From: Schizochytrium sp. TIO01
Lineage: Eukaryota > Sar > Bigyra > Thraustochytrida > Thraustochytriidae
DNA length: 64,000 bases
Direction: 5' to 3'
Assembly: GCA_004764695.1 (NCBI GenBank)
Contig: SMSO01000014.1
Span: 4,308,845 to 4,372,844, forward strand
The translations under genes and the position numbers were made by a program. The notes under the pieces were generated by a model. The model worked only from the letters and a program-made list of their open reading frames with translations, ran no database searches and was not told where the DNA came from. Within the stretch, counting starts at the first letter, position 1. Every line of letters begins with the position of its first letter. Positions 9,727-18,087 of this stretch are shown in pieces.

Positions 9727-11244
9727 TTACTCGTTCTTCTCAGCGGAAACGGGTTCCTCATCAGCGGCGATGGGTTCAGCGGAGCCCTCAACCGTGACCT
9801 CTGTGGGCTCATCGTTGTCAAGCATGAAGTAGTACTCGGGGTGGGTATCAACACAGTTCTTGAGCACAATCGTCTGAGGAGCGCAGCGGTTGATGAATGC
9901 GTCCTTATCGTCGTCGTCCTTGCTATCGCCGACACACTTTTCCCAGGCCATGAACTCTTGGCGGCATGGACCAGCCTTCATGAACTTGCAAAAGCCACAC
10001 TCGTTCTCGCGCTTGTATGAGCAGGAACGGGTCTCCTTGTCGAAGGTGCTCTTGAGGCAATAAGTGCCGTTCAAAGTAATCTCTTCTTCTTCAACATTCT
10101 GGTAGCTCGCGCGGACGGCCTCGTAAGTGCCAGCGGTGTCGAGTTGGCCGTTCCAGTAAAGGTTCTGCTCGTCGACGTTCTTGAGGAGGTACAAGCTCTT
10201 CTTGGCCTCCTCGTCTGTGGCAATACGGTTAAGGAGCACGTTCGAGTACCTAGCCTCGTACGGCTCGCCGCCCTTGTAAGAGAGTGTGATGTGGGCGTAT
10301 TTGTTCTGCGAGCGAAGGTGCGGCGAACTGAGCTCCACCAGGACGGTCTGGCAGTGCTCGTCCTGAGCGTAGCCAATTACGTGGACCTTGTAGTCCTCTG
10401 TGAGAAGGTCATCGTGCTCGAGAACCTGATCCTTAGTCGGCTCAAAGATTACTGTCACGTGATCGTACGCCTGATTTTCCTTAAACAGGGGAGGGAACCG
10501 CTTACGGAGCTTCTCCATGGACTCCTCGTCTAGGAACACAGCAGAGTAGTCGCCTTCTGTCGGCTCATAGTCCCATTTGGGTCTCTTGTTGGCACCTTCC
10601 TCGACAAGAGCTTCTCCTTCCTCCAAAAGCTCTTCTGAAGGCTCCGCATCGTTGCCCTCTGCAGGCTCATCCGAAGGTGGCTCTGAGGCCTCCTCGTCGT
10701 CAGCAGGTGGCTCCGAGGCCTCCTCGTCGTCAGCAGGTGGCTCTGAGGCCTCCTCGTCGTCAGCAGGTGGCTCCAAGGCCTCCTCTTCCTCAGGTTCATT
10801 TTCCTTAGCATCTTGAATACTCTGTGTAGATGCATCTTGGTCATGGATTTTGAGCTCCTCTTCGAGGTCCTTGGCTGCATCCTTTGCGGCCTCGTTCTTG
10901 GTGTCACTGCGGAGTGCGTTGACGGCGGCGACAGCGACAAGAACGCCCGAGGCCCATGTCAAGGCGCTGCTGGCTGCAGGTCTGTGAAGCTGCTCCGCTC
11001 CCTGCGGCACAGCCCCGTTCTCTGCGCGCATCGCAGTCCATTTGGCGCCGGATGTCGAGCTCGATGCTGCCGATGCCGACGATGAAGGCTTGTCCCAAAC
11101 ACGGCCACGGCCAGCACGCGAGGCGAGGCCGCGGGACCGCACGGCCGCCCTTCCAGCCCTCAGTCCTGCACGCATGCTGATCCCTTTCGTGCCTCCTGCT
11201 CCAATGTGAATCCCGATTCGGGGCAGTTTGATTCTGATTTGCAT
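9727..11244 (-). CDS. Putative mitochondrial membrane protein with 2H-like region and GCK (twin CX9C) domain
   Basis: From the first ATG of the frame at 11244 the protein has 505 residues; a second ATG at 11175 gives an arginine-rich start that looks even more like a mitochondrial presequence. Order of parts: basic presequence-like region (to about 50), possible transmembrane helix (about 93-112), charged linker, four 10-residue acidic repeats of the EEASEPPADD type (about 154-192), then a folded region with two H-x-T motifs (H262-V-T and H318-I-T, the latter in AHITLSYKGG) as in 2H phosphoesterases and tRNA-ligase CPD domains, then a cysteine module: C416-x2-C419, C427-x9-C437 and C454-x9-C464. 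The last part matches the GCK domain of plant and algal proteins, with the twin CX9C pattern of Mia40 clients. The H-x-T spacing (56) is short for a 2H enzyme, so catalysis is unproven. Function unknown. Confidence 0.75.
   Translation of the reverse strand: MQIRIKLPRIGIHIGAGGTKGISMRAGLRAGRAAVRSRGLASRAGRGRVWDKPSSSASAASSSTSGAKWTAMRAENGAVPQGAEQLHRPAASSALTWASGVLVAVAAVNALRSDTKNEAAKDAAKDLEEELKIHDQDASTQSIQDAKENEPEEEEALEPPADDEEASEPPADDEEASEPPADDEEASEPPSDEPAEGNDAEPSEELLEEGEALVEEGANKRPKWDYEPTEGDYSAVFLDEESMEKLRKRFPPLFKENQAYDHVTVIFEPTKDQVLEHDDLLTEDYKVHVIGYAQDEHCQTVLVELSSPHLRSQNKYAHITLSYKGGEPYEARYSNVLLNRIATDEEAKKSLYLLKNVDEQNLYWNGQLDTAGTYEAVRASYQNVEEEEITLNGTYCLKSTFDKETRSCSYKRENECGFCKFMKAGPCRQEFMAWEKCVGDSKDDDDKDAFINRCAPQTIVLKNCVDTHPEYYFMLDNDEPTEVTVEGSAEPIAADEEPVSAEKNE
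10675..10794 (-). repeat. 30-bp in-frame coding tandem repeat, four copies
   Basis: Four consecutive 30-base units begin near 10681, 10711, 10741 and 10771; the first three are almost identical and the last is diverged. Each encodes one acidic 10-residue unit of the GCK-domain protein, so copy number can change without breaking the frame. The near identity at DNA level points to recent expansion. Confidence 0.9.
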
Positions 11245-12622
11245 GCTCGACCATTTCAAGTCCTCTTTCAGAACCTCTCGTTCGGCAAAATAGCGTATTA
11301 GTATGCTTACTCTCACCTCCTACCGATGTCTATGTGACCCCTACTGTGCAGGTCTTCGGGAATTCTGACAGGAGTGTCTTTTATTCGAGTTATTCCGGAC
11401 AAACCTGAGCCTCGCAAGTGCCTATGCTTTACAGGCACGAACTCCTTCATGAAGACCAGACGATAATGGGATACTTGCGAGGATGGGCTGCCAGAGGAGA
11501 GTAGGATCGGCGTCGATTGTGCGAAGCTTTAGGCAGATGCATGTTGCTTCGCGCTTGCGTTTGTCATGGAGGAAAACGTGCATTTTCTGTGGTGGCATTG
11601 AATGTAATACGAATGAGGTAATGTAATAGTGAGGTCAATCAATGCGCTTCGTGTGGCAAATGGAATGCGTTGCGGGATTTGGGGAGGAGGTGCTGAGCGA
11701 TTGAGGAAAGTAGTTGCAGGCAAGAGGTTGTGCAGAGAGCTGGATGGTGGCGGCTTCGAGGAATTAGTTGCCCCTGGTGAATGAAAGATGCACCCTCGGA
11801 TCCGACGTTGCGGCTCAGGAACTCGCTGGAACTGATGCTGGTCCGTGGGTAGAGCCCCGAGAACTGGCAGCCTTCTTCTGAGGTTCACAGCAAGGATGGC
11901 CGTGGCCAGGTTGGAAAATAGATGCCTGACGCCTGTCACAGGCTGGCTTGTAGGTTGGTACTGTAATTTGACTCCACAAGGACATAGCATGGCATCTGGT
12001 GGAATGGGCGGGGCGACGCAAAGAACTCCGAAGCGTTCTTTCGCTTCCGAGAGTTGCACTAGGCGAGCATGAAGCTCGCGAGCAACCAATGGCAAACAGT
12101 GCAAGTTCTCGTCAAAAGTGAATGTCCCTAATCCTGTGCACGTTCCAAACAGAAGACGCGATTCTAGTATCTAGTAGATCCACGAATGACTAGTAGCACT
12201 AAACAGGATTTATCGAGCGAGTTGTCAATGACCAGAAGCAAAATTAATCTTACAAGTAAAGAAGCATATGATGTGGTAGTGGATAAACTCTTTAAACAAA
12301 TACGGCTCTTTTATGCTGATGCAGTCTTCCTTTAGATCACACGATGATAGATGGTGAGTAGAGGGTATGGGAGGGGAAACCGTTGAAGAAGTCAGCATTG
12401 TTCGGGATATTTCGAGTGTATTTCGTTCAACTTTTAGTTGCGCAATGTTTTGACACAGTGAAAGTGGAATCTATGTAGAGTAATTGCAAACTAAGAGGGG
12501 AGGAAACGAGGAGTGTGAACATGAAAGGCGAAAAACAAAGATAAGATTAGGTTGGTTTTGATCAAATGCAAGGGCAAAAGGGCCGATATGTGTGATAAAC
12601 TGTAGGAAAGTGATTAAAGTAT
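11245..12622. other. Intergenic region between two minus-strand genes
   Basis: No supported gene. The frame at 11529-12104 (-) is open but has no ATG start and no recognisable domain. The right part is the 3' flank of the PX gene; the left part is presumably the promoter of the GCK-domain gene. Confidence 0.4.
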
Positions 12623-13513
12623 CTAAACAAAAACTTCAGGAGCCACGTTGCTGGCTGCAGTGTGCGGCAAGATCCCTAGAAACTCAAGCACATCAGGATT
12701 GCACGGTATCCGCGGCATCTTCGCTAGTTTACGCAGGTAAGCCGACAGCGCCATCCTACGTTTGACAATGAACGCCTGGTTCGTATGATCCGCAAGCGCC
12801 TTGATCTGCTTCGGCGGCAGCTCTGGCAGCGAAGACAGCATATGTGAGTTCGCAAACGCAGACCTCACCAGCCTGTCCAGCTCCACAAACTCTGAAAACC
12901 TCTTCTGTGTGCGAATCACCTCGCCTCCCTTCACCTTTGCCTCAACTGTATAAACCACCACCGGTTTCAAGAGTCCTGGGGGTCCAGACCTGCTCTGCAC
13001 CTGCTGTAAACTCGCTTCCACAACATCTGCATCCAAAACCGAAGGATCGTGGTCGCTCATAACAGTCTCGTTCAATTCCTTCAAAGGCAGCGTGGCGCCG
13101 TTGGGCATGATAAGGCTCGTGGAGAACGAGTAAGCAAACTTGCTTCCCTCGTTGAAACCTATGCGCGTGCAGGCCACGCGGTTACCCACACGGTACTTGA
13201 GCTCGCACGAAGAGAAAGACGCAGTGCCTGTGCCCTCAAACGCACCGTCCACGAAGACCGCGACTTTGCCGCTCTCGTAGTGACGCACTGTAATCCAGTG
13301 AAAGAGGCGGTGGGAAGGGTCACAGGAGGCCATAGTCTGACACCATTTGAGGCGCTGAGCGAGGCGGAGAGCAGCGCCGTCGGCAGAGGCATCGCCGTCG
13401 GCCGGGATCGAGGCTGATGGAGATGACGACGAAGGGTCCGGAGATCCGGCGTCCTCCCAATCGACACGCCAGATTTTGGTGACGTAGCCGACGCCTAGAC
13501 CCACATTGCCCAT
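12623..13513 (-). CDS. PX-domain phosphoinositide-binding protein with N-terminal lectin-like fold
   Basis: A 296-residue protein. The C-terminal PX domain spans about 183-282: an R-[YF]-type element (R205-F206 in QKRFSEFVELDRLV), the proline-rich loop LPELPPKQ (229-236), the basic helix FIVKRRMALSAYL (248-260) and the terminal LEFLGI. PX domains bind PI3P and related lipids on endosomes. Residues about 65-130 (LFHWITVRHYESGKVAVFVDG and onward) look like a concanavalin/LamG-type jelly roll, whose characteristic feature is an aromatic strand followed by a F-V-D-G turn. The protein begins MGNVGLG, so glycine 2 could be N-myristoylated. A serine/acidic linker lies at 22-46. The start is a clear ATG; upstream sequence shows no continuation. 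Likely a peripheral membrane or trafficking protein. Confidence 0.8.
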   Translation of the reverse strand: MGNVGLGVGYVTKIWRVDWEDAGSPDPSSSSPSASIPADGDASADGAALRLAQRLKWCQTMASCDPSHRLFHWITVRHYESGKVAVFVDGAFEGTGTASFSSCELKYRVGNRVACTRIGFNEGSKFAYSFSTSLIMPNGATLPLKELNETVMSDHDPSVLDADVVEASLQQVQSRSGPPGLLKPVVVYTVEAKVKGGEVIRTQKRFSEFVELDRLVRSAFANSHMLSSLPELPPKQIKALADHTNQAFIVKRRMALSAYLRKLAKMPRIPCNPDVLEFLGILPHTAASNVAPEVFV

Positions 13514-14036
13514 GGTCGCGAACGGTGTGACCGGAGGTAGAGGGTGGCCGAGGTGGAGGAGGGGCGGAGCGAGAAGCGGAAGAGGATTTGGAGTTGAACA
13601 ACTTCAACTTGAAGTGGAGTGGAAGTGGAAGTGGAATGTTTTGGGCTTTGAGGATATTGTCAAGTTTCTTTTAGATTTGGTTAAAAAGCTTGAAAGAAAC
13701 AAAAACAAAACAAAAGTTAATAGAAACGTCCTTTGTTTGCTAAAGTAGAATCTCGAGCTCAATCTGTTGCATGGATAGAAATCGTAGCACTTGCCTCATA
13801 TAACAACTGCTTAGCGGTGGTGTACAGTATTCTCTTTGGATTTCGAGATTGAGGATCTTAGCTCTTGATTCTGCAGGTGTTGCGCATTTTGTTCGACTTT
13901 CAAGTTCTTGAGTTTTCACTTCAAGTTATCTCTTTCTTTCATACTATGATATTATCATGAAGCTTCTATATAGAATATAGGTATATATACATATTTTCAA
14001 TTAGAAGTTTAGAGAAAATTGAAGTGAACAAAATAA

Positions 14037-14131
14037 TATGTTTTAATTTGTTAATTTTAATTAATTAAAAAAAATTAAAAAATTAAACAAATACAAATAA
14101 AAAAAAATAATAAAAATACATACATACATAG
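14037..14131. repeat. AT-rich low-complexity tract
   Basis: Nearly pure A/T with long runs of A and TTAATTAA-like palindromes, closing with four TACA/CATA units near 14118-14130. It separates the two divergent promoters and may be a nucleosome-poor or scaffold-attachment-like stretch, which is inference only. Confidence 0.7.
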
Positions 14132-14524
14132 AATTCTTTTTTGTTTTGTAAAATCACTCCAACATCATCAATTTCATCTGCCACCTCTTCAAAATAATTC
14201 TGAGTCAATTCGTTCCTTCCAACGTGCGAGCCTTGGCGCCCAAGCGCTAGAGCGCTAGATCTCTACCCGCCCCCTCGCAGCCTTACATCACGAGTTTTGT
14301 GCGTCCTTCCTTAGCACCTGAGGATCGTACCACCAGTGCCAGATGAGATCGACGAAAACTGAGTGACTCACAAAAAGGGAGATTTCCGACTGACCAATCA
14401 GCACCAAGTCCCTCTCTAGAGGAAGCTAGACGCTTGACGTGGTCATGACAGCTTGGAATTTGAGACTCCGATTGTTGTCAATGAACTTTGACACGTGAGA
14501 GCACCTTAGCCCAGCAGCATCAGG

Positions 14525-14535
14525 TATATATATAT
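14525..14535 (+). promoter_or_regulatory. TATA-like element upstream of the sulfotransferase-like gene
   Basis: An alternating TATATATATAT run 190 bases before the ATG at 14724. It is the best core-promoter candidate in this interval and would place transcription start upstream of the hairpin at 14581. Confidence 0.35.
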
Positions 14536-14580
14536 GTATGAGTCGAGGCTGACTTGAAGGCAGCTGACGAAGGACGCAAA

Positions 14581-14603
14581 TTCGTGTGATATAATCACAC
14601 GAA
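14581..14603. promoter_or_regulatory. Perfect 10-bp inverted repeat in probable 5' UTR
   Basis: TTCGTGTGAT and its exact complement ATCACACGAA are separated by three bases, flanked by imperfect CAAA/TTTG arms. It lies 121 bases before the ATG of the sulfotransferase-like gene. It could be a dimeric protein-binding site or an mRNA hairpin. Confidence 0.5.
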
Positions 14604-14723
14604 ATAAATTTGTTGGAAATGTTCAATCGCTCTTGAGAATCGAATATTGTGCAGGGGAATCGATTGCTGTGCTGGCATAATAGATCACGAACCAAACTGC
14701 GAATGCGCTAGCCGTGAGGCACG

Positions 14724-16259
14724 ATGGTGGCTCGGAGGGAGCTCGTGGTGGCCACAGTAATCTCTGCGGTGCTCCTGCTTCTCTGCATCCGCGTGGCCCT
14801 CTTGCCTGTGGTAGAGACTGGCCTGGGCGGCAGTGATGAAAACAGTGATGACCTTAGCCTTGGAACAACGTCTATGGAAACCTCGACAACTTGGAGCAAA
14901 AGACCATCGTCCTTAGAATCATCCAACGATCAAGGCAGTTCGAAGCTTCTTGATGGTGAAGTTCCAACAGATGATGAGGAAGCTGCTCAAGCGAAAGCTG
15001 CTGCCGAGGAATCTGAGAACGACTCGTATGGAAATGACGGCAACGGCGTTGCGAAATTAGCATCAAAGTCAAAGCAGGATTCTCTCCAAGATGATAGTAC
15101 CGCAAACACTGAGGTGATGTGGGAGCCAAATATTGATGGCTCCTTAAGGATACGTCAAAAATCCTCAAAGAGTTTCTTGGCCTCGAATTTAGAGGCGTTG
15201 GTCTCCCTCAAAGATAGAGGTTTTATCGGCATGTTCCTCCATATTCACAAGGGCGGCGGCACTACAATTTGCAGCGAAGCTATTCTACATGGTGAAGCAT
15301 CTTCATTTGGTCTTAACTGCAATCTAATTCTTCCCAAGGACCAAGCTGAATACATCATTGGCCATGAAGCCACACAGGCGCGCATCTTCTCAGAAAACGT
15401 TGCCCGTGGGTTTACCTTCCTCGCCAACGAGTGGGTGATGCCTGACAACCTGCTGCGCAACGAAAGAATTCGCTACCTCGCTCTTCTGCGTGACCCACTG
15501 TCTCGCACCGAGTCCCACTACAAATATGCTATGAAGCAACTCCGTTCACGCCCGAGATCTTCTGTCATGCAAAGTAATCCTCAATGCGAAGCAGACTCGC
15601 ACACTACTCTGAAAGAAATGCGAATCTCTGTAACCAATGTCACTGTTGCAGCTGAACTTCGTAAAGAATGGCTTACCAGTGTGCCTGACAACTGGCAGAC
15701 ACGCGCTGTTTGCGGAATGGCGTGTGCTACTTTGCCCTTTGGTGGACTACAAAGAGAACACGTCGAACTAGCCAAGTACCGTATTGAGCACGATTTTCAC
15801 GCCCTTGGCGTACTGGAGCACCTGAGCGAGTCTCTTCTTATTTTTGGTGAGACGTTGCAGTGGCCTGCCTCGACAAGAAAACCAGTGCACTCGCGAAAAG
15901 CTCCTTCGAGAAACTTCTTCCGCTCAGTTGAAGATGCACCCGAAGAGATCCGCAAGCAAACAATTGTTCAAGAAGCCCTCAGATGGTATGACCGCGCTAA
16001 TATTTATGACGTGGAGCTATACAACTTTGCTCTTGAACTGTTTTATAAAGAACTTGATAGACGTGGAATGCCATACGAGAGACGAACTGCCAAAACGGCT
16101 AGCTCTCTTTCGCAGAGCGAAGCTCAAACACAGCTTGTGGATCTCTCGGTCGACTGCAAATCACCCTGTTGCAACCCAACTAACTGTGGCCATATCGGCA
16201 CATTCTGGAGTCGTGTAGCGCGGTCCACTGCACTCGTGCCTGCAACTAATTGTGGTTAA
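14724..16259 (+). CDS. Sulfotransferase-like type II Golgi membrane protein
   Basis: A 511-residue protein with the layout of a Golgi carbohydrate sulfotransferase: short basic cytosolic N-terminus, one signal-anchor helix (about 8-29), an acidic Ser/Gln-rich stem (about 35-150) and a lumenal catalytic region. FLHIHKGGGTT (171-181) corresponds to the 5'-phosphosulfate-binding loop usually written HIPKTGGTT, and ALLRDPLSRTESHY (253-266) corresponds to the 3'-phosphate-binding R-D-P-x-x-R-x-x-S-x-Y element. These indicate a PAPS-dependent enzyme sulfating a glycan or glycoprotein, acceptor unknown. The P of HIPK is replaced by H. The C-terminus has a tight cysteine cluster, CKSPCCNPTNC, that is not part of the usual fold. 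Thraustochytrid walls contain sulfated galactans, which would suit this function (inference). Confidence 0.77.
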   Translation: MVARRELVVATVISAVLLLLCIRVALLPVVETGLGGSDENSDDLSLGTTSMETSTTWSKRPSSLESSNDQGSSKLLDGEVPTDDEEAAQAKAAAEESENDSYGNDGNGVAKLASKSKQDSLQDDSTANTEVMWEPNIDGSLRIRQKSSKSFLASNLEALVSLKDRGFIGMFLHIHKGGGTTICSEAILHGEASSFGLNCNLILPKDQAEYIIGHEATQARIFSENVARGFTFLANEWVMPDNLLRNERIRYLALLRDPLSRTESHYKYAMKQLRSRPRSSVMQSNPQCEADSHTTLKEMRISVTNVTVAAELRKEWLTSVPDNWQTRAVCGMACATLPFGGLQREHVELAKYRIEHDFHALGVLEHLSESLLIFGETLQWPASTRKPVHSRKAPSRNFFRSVEDAPEEIRKQTIVQEALRWYDRANIYDVELYNFALELFYKELDRRGMPYERRTAKTASSLSQSEAQTQLVDLSVDCKSPCCNPTNCGHIGTFWSRVARSTALVPATNCG

Positions 16260-18087
16260 TCTGGGTTCTTCTCAACTATAATTCTTGTTTTAAGACCTTC
16301 ATACTTCTTGAAACAAGTCTCACATGACTATCTCATATCACGTTTGTCTGCTGAATTCCTCTTTTGATCTGATGCTATAATATGCGATCTACTTCATGGG
16401 AATAAAAATTGAATTATGGTTCAAATGTATGAACATGCAGATTTCTATGTAAATGATGGAAATTAGTAAACCATTATACCCCCAACCTCACGTTAGCAAC
16501 TATCATCGAATGTGTCTACCTGATACTTGCGTGTACAATCTGATGATCGCTCTCACAAGTCCAATACGTTAAATATCATTTCATGAAGACATTTCTACTT
16601 ATCCCTCTTGAAGCATACGGTGATACTCGACGATTCAAAATAACGTTGCTACTACTTCCAAAGTTAATTCGTACTTGTAGTCCTGCATTCTGTAAATTCA
16701 AGTTGAAACCATAGCCTAGATTTCATCTTCAATTCGAGAATGGTGCTATTTCAAGTCGATATCCGGATCTGCCCAGATGTTAGAACTCCTGAAATGGAAT
16801 ATTTTCCCATTTCGTTTTAAACATTAGAACTGTGGAGAATAAATCAACATTCTTATTTCAAATCTTCAAAAGGTTTAAGCCCTTAGGCTGTTGAATTATA
16901 AAAGCTGCATAAGCGTTCATGACTTGCAAGTAAATTTACGGTGGATACGCTGACATGAACACACTGCCGAAGAAGATCCAGGTTTTCATTGATATCTGTA
17001 TAGATAATCCCGTCTTGGTACTTGCCCTTGTGTGTATGTACTCACCTTCGGAGCGGTACTCGAGCGGTTGCAATTCTTTGTTGATCGTAATTAATTGTGC
17101 TGTCATCCTGATGAAAACATTACAAAAAGCTTAAATCGTTATGCATGTCCCAGTTTCAATACTAGCATAATCGTGTTTTTAAGATCCACTCCGAAGGTCC
17201 AGCTTCCTATACAGTTCCTTCAAACCTTGAATTCACTAGGTGCACATTGATGACAGGCGTTGCTTTTGATTTCACGATGTCAATGCATCCATTATCTAAA
17301 TTACTTCTCTATTCCTAAGGTTTAGCATAGACAATCGGTAGTGCCATGCAGCAGGGAAAAAACCAAGAATCGACGCTTAAGCCATCCTCGAGATACCTGC
17401 AGTGTATCAGCGCTACTCTTTTATGATTCCATAAATGCAGAATCCCATTAATACAGTCTGATATCCGTCTCTCTCGCTGAGGTTTCACGAGCGTCAAGAT
17501 TTCGTCGCGGAGCCCTGGAATTAGAGATAGGCATGGCGCAGCTTTGTTATCTGTAAGTAACACTTAGTAATCATGATAAAATCTTATGATGGTTAAGTTC
17601 ATTCTTTCATTCTTTCTTGGACAAACTGTCCAACTACTTTCGCAGCAGACCTCGAAACCCGCCAGCCCCAGACCGCTCCAACGCTGGAAGAGCGGCGTCG
17701 GGGGCGTCTGCCTGGAAGCTCCTCTGCCAGGAAGCCTTCGCTTGGACCTCGCGGCGTTGCGACCTCGCGGAGAGAACGGAGATCCTTGGGACCTCTTGAA
17801 GACTCCGGAAGGATCGAAGGTCTTTTGCTTGACATAAACTTCGAGCGGCAACCACGAGTTTCCTGGGAGCCTGGAAGAGCAAAGTGTTTGGAACGCCCCA
17901 AGAGCTTATCTGGGCATTCTTTTACGAAGTTGCAAGGCGTCGTGGGCTTTGCCAAACTTGCTGACGAGCTTATTGCGAACCTAGGACGAGCTCGGGAGTG
18001 CGACTTGACGATTGAGGAATTTAAATTGAGAAGAAAATCACTGTAGACCCTGCTGGTAAATCGGCTAGCGATTGGAATTTAGCAGTC
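16260..18087. other. Intergenic region with a GC-richer island
   Basis: About 1.8 kb without a supported gene. The first kilobase is AT-rich. A GC-richer stretch at 17640-18000 is open in several frames on both strands, the longest being 17599-17955 (-) and 17786-18046 (+), but none shows a domain. It may be a 5' untranslated or promoter island of the BRCT gene starting at 18088. Confidence 0.35.

Larger units (their letters stand above)
13514..14723. other. Divergent promoter region of the PX and sulfotransferase-like genes
   Basis: About 1.2 kb with no gene. It contains AACTTGAAGT at 13606-13615 and ACTTCAAGTT at 13918-13927 (one motif on opposite strands), a strongly AT-rich block at 14037-14131 ending in a CATA repeat, a TATA-like run at 14525-14535 and a perfect hairpin at 14581-14603. 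Confidence 0.45.

Noticed and set aside
11529-12104. 191-codon minus-strand frame
   Set aside because: Starts with TTG, has a Pro/Ser-rich random-looking composition and no recognisable domain.
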